A DNA stretch of 6,204 nucleotides from Anaerolineae bacterium (GTDB lineage Bacteria > Chloroflexota > Anaerolineae > B4-G1): NCBI GenBank assembly GCA_030620125.1, contig JAUXFI010000123.1:1-6204 (forward strand), read 5' to 3'. The notes below the pieces were generated by a model that was given only the letters and a program-made list of their open reading frames with translations, ran no database searches and was not told the origin of the DNA. Position 1 is the stretch's first letter; each line of letters opens with the position of its first letter. A program made the translations under genes and the position numbers. Positions 1 through 4,525 of the stretch are shown here, one piece after another.

Positions 1-1
1 T

Positions 2-109
2 CGTTGGAAAGGGATTTACGAAACTTGGCTGCGGCGTAAACAAGCCTACGCACAGCAGATCCAACAACACGGTGTAGAGAGAACCTTGCGTCTTCAACCC
101 GCTTACTGA
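2..109 (+). CDS. C-terminal fragment of unidentified protein (5' end outside window)
   Basis: An open frame enters at the left edge and ends at TGA 107-109, giving the last 35 residues of a protein (starting RWKGIYETW, ending LRLQPAY). The tail is basic and Gln-rich and probably helical. I do not recognise the family. It stops 2 bp before the ATG of the TumE-like gene, so the two are probably co-transcribed and translationally coupled. By position it could be the antitoxin partner of that gene, but nothing in these 35 residues proves it. Confidence 0.5.
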   Translation, partial: RWKGIYETWLRRKQAYAQQIQQHGVERTLRLQPAY

Positions 110-111
110 CA

Positions 112-531
112 ATGAGCGATAATCCACTACGATATCTCGCTGGTTACAGCCGCTTTGTGGCCCAGTTATTCGACCGTGCCACAGTAAGACGGTCGGCCGT
201 GGTCGTTTGGTCTGAAAGTCTTTACACGGGCACGGCGGAGGGAGAAGTCTTCTTCTCCAATGGTGTCCGGTTGCGTATGCGGGAAGAATTGGATTTCGAC
301 GCTGGCTTGATCACGGCGTATAGCTATAAAGTTTATCGCGGATCAGAGCGTCTGTATTGGTACGATGACTTTCCACATCCCAACGACCCAAGTTTAGTCA
401 CGACACATCCGCACCACAAGCATATTCCACCGGACATCAAACATCATCGTATCCCCGCGCCAGAAGTGAATTTCACTCGACCCAACTTGCCTGTACTGAT
501 TCGAGAGATAGAAGGACTCGCTGGGGCTTAA
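112..531 (+). CDS. TumE-family (DUF6516) toxin-like protein
   Basis: This 139-residue protein resembles the TumE / DUF6516 family, annotated as the toxin part of type II toxin-antitoxin pairs. The diagnostic part is the second half: an aromatic strand ([20 protein letters not shown], about 70-89) followed by a His-rich motif ending in PHHKHIPP (about 100-107), matching the family pattern of a YD..PH segment followed by PHHKH. An N-terminal alpha/beta part precedes it. Length is normal and the frame is intact. No Shine-Dalgarno sequence lies before ATG 112; the stop of the upstream gene is 2 bp away, so translational coupling is the likely way it is started. Base composition is clearly less GC-rich than the operon that follows, which fits acquired accessory DNA. 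Family placement is from recalled motifs; toxicity is inferred. Confidence 0.7.
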   Translation: MSDNPLRYLAGYSRFVAQLFDRATVRRSAVVVWSESLYTGTAEGEVFFSNGVRLRMREELDFDAGLITAYSYKVYRGSERLYWYDDFPHPNDPSLVTTHPHHKHIPPDIKHHRIPAPEVNFTRPNLPVLIREIEGLAGA

Positions 532-811
532 GAAACGAGAGTTGGGTATCAAATCCAGGGTAATGCCTGCGACGCACAAACGCGAGGTAACAGCGCGAGA
601 AGCCTCCAAAGGGGAGCGGGGGTGTTGCGGTAAGAGAAGAAGGCCCGCTAACACTCGCTGGAGCCGACCGCGCCGATAGGCGCGTGAAAACAGCGGCGCT
701 TTTGCATTTGCAGCGGGTCTCGTGGCGGAGCAGGTCTTGCATGGGTCGGCGCGGCGGCTCAGCTTTATCGTTGCCCAAGCTCACCGCGTTTGCATTGATG
801 GAAAGGAGACT
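532..811 (+). other. Intergenic spacer between toxin-like gene and fabG
   Basis: These 280 bp hold no gene I can support. The only clear structure is a 6-bp perfect hairpin at 669-684 (CGCGCC, GATA loop, GGCGCG) with no T-run after it. A looser pairing joins GTGTTGCGG (622-630) to CCGCTAACAC (645-654) with one bulged base. The fabG promoter should lie here or just upstream, but I see no convincing -35/-10 pair. The change from moderate to high GC happens in this spacer, so it probably marks the border between the accessory gene pair and the core operon. Confidence 0.5.
802..809 (+). promoter_or_regulatory. Ribosome binding site of fabG
   Basis: AAAGGAGA lies just before ATG 812, with 3 nt between AGGAG and the start codon, a rather short spacing. 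It decides the start: an in-frame GTG at 722 would add 30 residues with no resemblance to the reductase family and has no comparable purine-rich site. Confidence 0.7.
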
Positions 812-1567
812 ATGGACAGACCGTTGGAGAACAAAGTGGCCGTCGTGACCGGCGGGTCGCGCGGCATCGGGCGGGCCATCGCGCTGGAACTGGCGCGGCG
901 GGGGGCTCGTCTCGTGGTCAATTACAACCGCAACGCGGAAGCGGCCGCCGAGGTCGTGGCCGCCATCGAGAGCGCCGGTGGGCAAGCCATCGCTGCGCAG
1001 GCCGACGTCGGCGACTTTGAGCAGGCGGCGGGGCTGATCCAGGCGGCGCTGGACGCTTTTGGCCAGATTGATATCCTGGTCAACAACGCCGGCACCACCC
1101 GCGACCAATTGCTGATGCTGATGAAAGAAGAGGCCTGGGACGATGTGCTGCGCACCAACCTCAAGAGCGTCTTTAACTGCTGCAAGGCCGCCGCCCGCCC
1201 GATGGTGCGAAAGCGTCAGGGACGGATCATTAACATCACTTCCATCTCTGGCATCGCAGGCCAGGGGGGACAGACCAACTATGCCGCTTCCAAGGCGGGT
1301 ATCATTGGCTTTACCAAGAGCCTGGCGAAGGAACTGGGTCCTCGCAGCATCACCGTGAACGCAGTCGCGCCGGGTTTTATCCCCACCGACCTGACCGCTC
1401 GTATGCCGGAGGAGTGGAAAGAACGAGTGATCGAAACGACGCCGCTCAAGCGCATAGGACGCCCCGAGGAGATAGCCTACGCCGTTGCTTTCCTGGCCTC
1501 CGACGAAGCGTCCTTCATCACCGGCGAGGTTCTGACAGTGGACGGTGGGCTGGTGATGCAGGGATAA
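812..1567 (+). CDS. fabG: 3-oxoacyl-[acyl-carrier-protein] reductase FabG
   Basis: A classical short-chain dehydrogenase/reductase of 251 residues, the usual FabG length. It catalyses NADPH-dependent reduction of 3-ketoacyl-ACP to 3-hydroxyacyl-ACP in the cytosolic type II fatty-acid elongation cycle. Visible marks: cofactor-binding TGGSRGIG at 13-20, NNAG at 91-94, Asn116 in RTNLKSVFN, and Ser144, Tyr157 and Lys161 (the last two in NYAASKAG), completing the Asn-Ser-Tyr-Lys set. PGFIPTDLT at about 187-195 and the C-terminal GEVLTVDGG are typical of FabG. ATG 812 is preferred because it has a ribosome site and puts the first beta strand at the normal distance from the N-terminus. It opens the operon; the Asp23-like gene begins 16 bp after its stop. 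Other SDRs such as acetoacetyl-CoA reductase (PhaB) share these motifs, so substrate is inferred from family and context. Confidence 0.87.
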   Translation: MDRPLENKVAVVTGGSRGIGRAIALELARRGARLVVNYNRNAEAAAEVVAAIESAGGQAIAAQADVGDFEQAAGLIQAALDAFGQIDILVNNAGTTRDQLLMLMKEEAWDDVLRTNLKSVFNCCKAAARPMVRKRQGRIINITSISGIAGQGGQTNYAASKAGIIGFTKSLAKELGPRSITVNAVAPGFIPTDLTARMPEEWKERVIETTPLKRIGRPEEIAYAVAFLASDEASFITGEVLTVDGGLVMQG

Positions 1568-1583
1568 GTCAAGGGAGATTTGA

Positions 1584-1922
1584 ATGGAAACACAACCTAA
1601 TATCGGCAAGACCACTATCGCGCCCGAGGTACTGGAGACTACTGCTCGCCTCACGGCCCTGGCCGTGCCAGGCGTGGCCCGTCTGGTCCCGCTACCAGGA
1701 ATGCGACGTTTCCTGCGAAACAGTGGTGTGGCAATCGAGGTCATCGGGAACAGCGTGCGCGTGAAACTGTGCGTCGTGACCGAGTCGGACGCCAACATGC
1801 TTAACGTCGGCCGCCAGATCCAGGCCGAGGTTTCCCGCGCGATCCAGGACATGGTAGGCATGGAAGTCGAGTCCGTTGACGTGCACATTGAGGACGTGGC
1901 TCACTCTCCCGAGAGAGGGTAG
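1584..1922 (+). CDS. Asp23/Gls24 family (YqhY-like) protein
   Basis: This 112-residue protein belongs to the Asp23/Gls24 family (formerly DUF322), small alpha/beta proteins often called alkaline-shock or envelope-stress proteins. Evidence: the N-terminal IGKTTIAPEVLETTARLTAL (about 7-26), the family signature LAVPGVARL (26-34), then strands IEVIGNSVRVKLCVVTE and a helix ending in VGMEVESVDVHIEDV (91-105). Length is typical of the short form. AAGGGAGA at 1571-1578 precedes ATG 1584. In Bacillus subtilis the paralogue yqhY lies between accBC and nusB and has been linked to fatty-acid synthesis; here the order fabG - this gene - nusB keeps that setting, so a role in coordinating lipid synthesis is a reasonable inference. 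The biochemical activity of the family is unknown. Confidence 0.85.
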   Translation: METQPNIGKTTIAPEVLETTARLTALAVPGVARLVPLPGMRRFLRNSGVAIEVIGNSVRVKLCVVTESDANMLNVGRQIQAEVSRAIQDMVGMEVESVDVHIEDVAHSPERG

Positions 1923-1930
1923 CGGACTAT
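1923..1930 (+). repeat. Left 8-bp direct repeat (putative target-site duplication)
   Basis: CGGACTAT starts directly after the TAG stop of the Asp23-like gene and recurs exactly at 2073-2080. The bases flanking the two copies differ, so the repeat is exactly 8 bp, as expected for a target-site duplication around the element at 1931-2072. Confidence 0.7.
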
Positions 1931-2072
1931 GGGTATGGTCATCGTTTGGGCCACCTCGTTTCCAAGGCTCCAAGCCCCCGTCCCGGGGGCGGGTCTATGG
2001 GACGAATCTCGCCCAAGATGCCCCCGAGACGGGGGCTGGGAGCACAGTCTGGCCGAAACGATGACCAACGCC
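1931..2072. mobile_element. 142-bp MITE-like element between asp23-like gene and nusB
   Basis: A non-coding element bounded by an 8-bp direct repeat. Its ends are imperfect inverted repeats: 18 of 22 terminal bases match, and the best part, TGGTCATCGTTTGGGCC at 1936-1952, matches the reverse complement of 2051-2067 at 16 of 17 positions. Inside lies a second inverted repeat, 1967-1990 against 2020-2043, matching at 22 of 24. It encodes no transposase, so movement would need one supplied in trans. Direct repeats of 8 bp occur with several IS families (for example ISL3, IS6, IS66, IS1595, IS256); I do not recognise the ends and cannot assign a parent. Excising the element plus one repeat copy leaves a 38-bp gap containing the nusB ribosome site. 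The element is not broken and its repeats are near-perfect, which suggests insertion was not ancient. Confidence 0.75.
1967..2043. repeat. Long internal inverted repeat made of two self-folding hairpins
   Basis: The two 24-bp arms (1967-1990 and 2020-2043) pair with two mismatches across a 29-nt loop. Each arm also contains its own perfect 7-bp hairpin with the same stem, GCCCCCG/CGGGGGC: 1974-1990 with loop TCC and 2020-2036 with loop AGA. The transcript can therefore form one long stem or two short ones, but not both. It lies inside the MITE-like element, in the leader region of nusB. Confidence 0.7.
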
Positions 2073-2080
2073 CGGACTAT
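2073..2080 (+). repeat. Right 8-bp direct repeat (putative target-site duplication)
   Basis: Exact second copy of CGGACTAT, on the nusB side of the element. It is followed by 30 bp of what appears to be the original asp23-nusB spacer. Confidence 0.7.
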
Positions 2081-2095
2081 CATCCGCCCACGTCC

Positions 2096-2101
2096 AGGAG
2101 G
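2096..2101 (+). promoter_or_regulatory. Ribosome binding site of nusB
   Basis: A perfect AGGAGG stands 9 nt before GTG 2111. It lies outside the inserted element and decides the nusB start, ruling out the ATG at 1946, which is inside the element. Confidence 0.75.
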
Positions 2102-2110
2102 CCCGCGACC

Positions 2111-2557
2111 GTGAAAGCCCGTCATCAGGCTCGCATTGTGGCGCTACAGGCGCTGTACGAGATTGACTGCGCGCATCACGCTCCCGCCGTCGTGTTGGAA
2201 CAGCGACTGGCTAGAGCCCAGTTGCCCAAGATATACGCGGTCTTTAGCCGCAATCTGGTGAACGGCGTGCTCAAGCACCAGCCGGTGCTCGACACTTTTA
2301 TCCATCGCCATGCCCCCGAGTGGCCGCTGGAACAGATGGCCTACATTGATCGTAACATCCTGCGTATGGCGATATTCGAGTTCGCTGTGGATGGCGGGAC
2401 GCCGGTCAAGGTAGCCATCAACGAGGCTGTTGAGCTGGCCAAGACTTTCGGCTCCGACAGCGCCCCTCGCTTCGTTAATGGCGTGCTAGGCGCTCTGGTG
2501 GAGCGCAAAGAGGCGATCGCACAGGCGGTCGTGGACGTGGAGAGGAAAAAGCAGTGA
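2111..2557 (+). CDS. nusB: Transcription antitermination protein NusB
   Basis: A 148-residue all-helical RNA-binding protein of usual NusB length. With NusE (ribosomal protein S10) it binds boxA RNA and joins the antitermination complex on ribosomal RNA operons. Visible marks: basic N-terminus KARHQARIVALQALYEID (2-19), LVNGVLKHQPVLDTFI (49-64), the family core LEQMAYIDRNILRMAIFEF (73-91), and the C-terminal signature VKVAINEAVELAKTFG (99-114) followed by RFVNGVLGAL. The GTG start is chosen for its AGGAGG site and because any upstream extension would be encoded by the MITE-like element. Its stop overlaps the GTG start of the tatB-like gene by 4 bp (GTGA). Adjacency to an Asp23-family gene is a known arrangement in Firmicutes (yqhY-nusB). 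The hairpin-rich element just upstream could alter its expression, but this is inference. Confidence 0.92.
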   Translation: MKARHQARIVALQALYEIDCAHHAPAVVLEQRLARAQLPKIYAVFSRNLVNGVLKHQPVLDTFIHRHAPEWPLEQMAYIDRNILRMAIFEFAVDGGTPVKVAINEAVELAKTFGSDSAPRFVNGVLGALVERKEAIAQAVVDVERKKQ

Positions 2558-2883
2558 ATCTCTTCAACGTCGGCCCCTGGGAACTGACGGTCATTCTGAT
2601 CATTGCTGTCTTGCTGCTCGGCCCCAGGCGAATGTTGGAGGTTTCCCGCACGATTGGCAGCGTTACCAGCCAGATGCGCAAGCTCTCAAACGAGTTCCTC
2701 GGCACCATCCAGAGTGAATTACAGACCACCGGGCGCGAGACAAGCCAGGTCGTGGGGAACATTGGCAGGGGTGAACTCGAACCCATAACCAGCATCCGCG
2801 ACGAACTGCAAACCACTGAACGTGAAATACGCCACGCCATGGAGAACATTGACCAGAACGAGTCAGGAGCACACGTAGGATGA
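2554..2883 (+). CDS. Twin-arginine translocase subunit, TatA/TatB family (TatB-like)
   Basis: A 109-residue single-span membrane protein of the TatA/B/E family, working with TatC to export folded proteins. A short N-terminal segment with acidic Glu10 leads into one hydrophobic helix (about 9-22), the LGP hinge (22-24) with RRM, and a long charged amphipathic helix. Glu10 and LGP-R resemble TatB (LGPQRLP in E. coli) more than TatA, which usually has FG at the hinge; the split is unreliable outside proteobacteria. The tail contains a diverged internal duplication: ELQTTGRETSQVVGNIG (55-71) and ELQTTEREIRHAMENID (84-100). GTG 2554 overlaps the nusB stop, with GAGAGGAAA just upstream, and the stop overlaps the tatC start (ATGA). 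It is the only small Tat subunit in the window; others may lie elsewhere. Confidence 0.88.
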   Translation: MNLFNVGPWELTVILIIAVLLLGPRRMLEVSRTIGSVTSQMRKLSNEFLGTIQSELQTTGRETSQVVGNIGRGELEPITSIRDELQTTEREIRHAMENIDQNESGAHVG

Positions 2884-3578
2884 GCGATCAGGCCGATATG
2901 CCGATCCTCGAACACCTGGAGGAACTGCGCCAGCGCCTCATCAAGGCAATCGCCGCGCTGCTTATCGGTGTGGTCGTGGGCACGTTCATCACCCCACCTG
3001 TCCTCAAAGCGCTGGTCGCTCCGCTGGGTGACCAGGTGCCCCTGGCCATCTCGCCCACCGAAGCCCCGGCCGTCTTTTTCAAGATCGCCGTCGTCATCGG
3101 CGTCGTGATCGCCATGCCGGTCATCGTGTATCAGGTGTTTCAGTTCGTGCGGCCCGGTCTGGATCCCCGCGAACGGCGCTACGTCATCATCGGCACGCCG
3201 GCCGCCTCGCTGAGTTTCGCCGCCGGCGTGGTCTTCGCCGCCGAGGTTCTGCTGCCGGCCGCAATACCTTTTCTCCAGGGGTTCCTGTCCGGGATCGTCG
3301 AGCAGCGCTACTCGATTGACCGCTACGTCTTCTTCGTCGGCAACATGCTGCTCTGGGTGGGCCTGGTTTTTGAGACACCGCTGGTGATGTATTTCCTGGC
3401 CAAGTTGGGCGTCGTCACCCCCCAGGGCTTTGCCAAGGCGCGGCGCGTCGTCATCATCGGCGCAGCCGTCGGCGCGGCGATCATCACGCCCACGACCGAC
3501 CCGATCAATATGCTGCTGGTCATGGTTCCTTTTATGCTGCTGTACGAGTTAGGCATCCTGCTGGCACGGCTGGCGTGA
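2880..3578 (+). CDS. tatC: Sec-independent protein translocase protein TatC
   Basis: A 232-residue polytopic membrane protein, slightly short for TatC, which recognises the twin-arginine signal peptide and forms the core of the export channel. Diagnostic features: HLEELRQRL at 12-20, six likely membrane segments (about 22-40, 67-88, 104-126, 149-172, 188-203, 210-228), the FVRPGLDPRERR loop at 89-100 with the conserved Glu98, FETP (164-167) with a membrane glutamate, and ITPTTDPIN..LLVMVPFMLLYELGI at the C-terminus with Asp207. Start ATG 2880 overlaps the preceding stop by 4 bp, with AGGAG at 2864-2868. This tight coupling to the TatB-like gene matches usual tat operons. Substrates are not shown; the exported-looking amidohydrolase at the right edge is one conceivable cargo, but its signal peptide is outside the window. 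Confidence 0.94.
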   Translation: MSDQADMPILEHLEELRQRLIKAIAALLIGVVVGTFITPPVLKALVAPLGDQVPLAISPTEAPAVFFKIAVVIGVVIAMPVIVYQVFQFVRPGLDPRERRYVIIGTPAASLSFAAGVVFAAEVLLPAAIPFLQGFLSGIVEQRYSIDRYVFFVGNMLLWVGLVFETPLVMYFLAKLGVVTPQGFAKARRVVIIGAAVGAAIITPTTDPINMLLVMVPFMLLYELGILLARLA

Positions 3579-3673
3579 GCAGGAGGTGAATTTGCAGATT
3601 CGTGGTTTCGCAAAATTCGTAAATTCGGAAGGGTGTTCCCTATCACCACATAATAGAGTAAGGAGGAAATCAG
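3579..3673 (+). promoter_or_regulatory. tatC-to-membrane-protein spacer with two strong ribosome sites
   Basis: Three nt after the tatC stop there is AGGAGGTGA (3581-3589), a full-length match to the anti-Shine-Dalgarno sequence, but no annotated gene follows it. A TTG at 3592 (or GTG at 3586) could open a 29-residue (31 from GTG) frame ending at 3681, overlapping the ATG of the next gene. Then TTCG recurs at 3599, 3607, 3616 and 3624 (spacings 8, 9, 8) in a locally AT-rich stretch. The second site, TAAGGAGG at 3659-3666, serves ATG 3674. CATAAT at 3649-3654 resembles a -10 box but has no good -35. Confidence 0.45.
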
Positions 3674-4066
3674 ATGAATAAACGAACAGGTACGACTGTC
3701 ACCATCGTCGCGGCAGTGCTGACACTGTGTTGCTCGTTGCTTTGCTGCACGTCCGGCGGCGGCATTCTCGTCGGTGGAGGAGAGTGGAACACAGACTTTG
3801 GCATGCCGCAAACCGGCCAGATTGACCGGCTCTACGGCGCCGCCCCGTGCTGCCTGGCCATCCTGATCTGGATAGTACCTCTGCTGCTGTGGATCTTCCT
3901 GGTGCGCGGCGCAAAAGAGGAGGCCATAGTGGAGGATGCCTATATGGAGGGCGCCTATGTGGCCGAGGACCCTGTCGTGGTCGAGGAAGAGGCCGTGGAG
4001 GTCGAGGACACTCCAGTGGACGCCGACGAGGTAGAGGAAGCTACGTACGAAGAGCTAGCAGAGTAA
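3674..4066 (+). CDS. Two-span membrane protein with Cys pairs and acidic tail, unknown function
   Basis: A 130-residue protein I do not recognise. Two hydrophobic segments are visible: about 8-25 (TVTIVAAVLTLCCSLLCC) and 57-77 (APCCLAILIWIVPLLLWIFL). Cysteines occur only as three vicinal pairs, 19-20, 24-25 and 59-60, all in or at the edge of the membrane segments. Between the spans is a Gly-rich, soluble loop (28-56). Basic residues at 3-4 and 78-81 predict both ends in the cytoplasm. The tail from 82 onward is very rich in Glu and Asp with Val and has no predicted fold. ATG 3674 has a strong ribosome site (TAAGGAGG, 7 nt away). It lies 95 bp after tatC in the same direction, so it may be read through from the operon or have its own promoter. 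The first span could also be a signal peptide. A real gene is likely; function is unknown. Confidence 0.7.
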   Translation: MNKRTGTTVTIVAAVLTLCCSLLCCTSGGGILVGGGEWNTDFGMPQTGQIDRLYGAAPCCLAILIWIVPLLLWIFLVRGAKEEAIVEDAYMEGAYVAEDPVVVEEEAVEVEDTPVDADEVEEATYEELAE

Positions 4067-4190
4067 ACCAAGAGCAAAGCGCGGGCGACGTCGGGCCCGA
4101 TGCTCACAACTTTACGAGACAGCCGGGACTGACAGCCTCCCCCCCTCTAATCCCCCCAGGCTCTCTGGGATTTCGCGGGGTCAGGGTGTC

Positions 4191-4247
4191 GGACTCCCCA
4201 ACTTGTTGGGGGCAACACGCGAAGAACCCGAACAAGTTCGGGACTCC
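4191..4247. repeat. Pair of related hairpins with a compensatory base-pair change
   Basis: Hairpin one is CCCCAAC-TT-GTTGGGG (4196-4211) and hairpin two is CCCGAAC-AA-GTTCGGG (4227-4242), each with a perfect 7-bp stem. The stems are identical except at pair four, which is C-G in one and G-C in the other, so pairing is kept. With their flanks they are inverted copies: 4191-4205 matches the reverse complement of 4233-4247 at 13 of 15 positions. This looks like a palindromic intergenic repeat unit of the REP or MITE type. Confidence 0.6.
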
Positions 4248-4277
4248 AATATACCAGCCACTCAAACTCCCCAAGAT

Positions 4278-4297
4278 CCTCCCCCCATAGGGGGAGG
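4278..4297. repeat. C/G-rich palindromic repeat
   Basis: A perfect 8-bp stem CCTCCCCC/GGGGGAGG with a CATA loop, followed by the G-rich GGCCGGGGTGGGG. Such C/G-rich palindromes are common between genes in several high-GC phyla. It forms the right part of the hairpin cluster and could contribute to termination, but there is no T-run. Confidence 0.5.
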
Positions 4298-4343
4298 GCC
4301 GGGGTGGGGACATAAGCGTGGGTATGGGTATGCTCTTTGCTAT

Positions 4344-4378
4344 GCAATAGGGGCGCAGCCATGCTGCGCCTCTATTGC
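4344..4378 (+). terminator. Strong stem-loop, probable terminator of the + strand cluster
   Basis: A 16-bp stem (4344-4359 with 4363-4378) closes a 3-nt CAT loop. Fifteen pairs are Watson-Crick; the remaining one, G4351 with T4371, is a G-U wobble in + strand RNA but a C-A mismatch in minus-strand RNA, so the stem suits + transcripts better. The following GTTTGTG is only weakly T-rich, so it is not a textbook intrinsic terminator. It lies 278 bp after the last + strand gene and 148 bp before the end of the opposing gene, a sensible place to block convergent transcription. Confidence 0.45.
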
Positions 4379-4525
4379 GTTTGTGACCGCTCTGGATAGC
4401 GATGATCTCGCTAATAGTTCCTGAGCACGACCGGGAGGTAAACTCTCGTCCGAACCGTCACGCACGCCTCGTTGTAGCCCATTGCGATATTATACTCATC
4501 TCTTCACAGAACTCGCATCACCTGT

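Larger units (their letters stand above)
4067..4525. other. Hairpin-rich intergenic region between convergent genes
   Basis: These 459 bp separate the end of the + strand cluster from the end of the minus-strand amidohydrolase and hold no gene I can support; the open frames crossing it are low-complexity by-products of C- and G-rich repeats. From left to right: a 10-bp palindrome TCGGGCCCGA (4091-4100); a C-rich tract (4136-4157) with a small CCCAG/CTGGG stem (4155-4169); the covarying hairpin pair at 4191-4247; a C/G-rich hairpin at 4278-4297; GGGTAT twice in tandem at 4320-4331; the strong stem at 4344-4378; and a 6-bp stem TAGCGA/TCGCTA at 4397-4413. From about 4414 to 4525 I see nothing distinctive. 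Confidence 0.6.

Noticed and set aside
644..720. An integron attC-like half-site (GCTAACAC followed by GAGCCGAC) after the toxin-like gene
   Set aside because: The left half loosely resembles attC, but there is no matching right half with GTTRRRY and no complementary arm after the GATA-loop hairpin, so a cassette is not supported.
722..811. Upstream GTG start for FabG
   Set aside because: It adds 30 residues not seen in the family and lacks a ribosome site; ATG 812 gives normal length.
473..1888. Long minus-strand frame of 471 codons opposite fabG and the Asp23-like gene
   Set aside because: Antisense shadow of GC-rich coding sequence; low-complexity Arg/Ser/Pro protein, while the + strand carries full family motifs.
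1946..2110. An N-terminal extension of NusB from ATG 1946
   Set aside because: The extra 55 residues are encoded mainly by the MITE-like element, lack NusB similarity, and GTG 2111 has a perfect AGGAGG.
1929..2114. A 61-codon frame that fills the asp23-nusB gap and overlaps the nusB GTG by 4 bp
   Set aside because: Its ATG straddles the junction of the left direct repeat and the inserted element and most of its codons are the palindromes, so it would be a by-product of the insertion. The encoded protein resembles nothing I know.
4489..4494. TATAAT on the minus strand in the convergent gap
   Set aside because: No acceptable -35 at 16-18 bp and no minus-strand gene downstream of it in the window.
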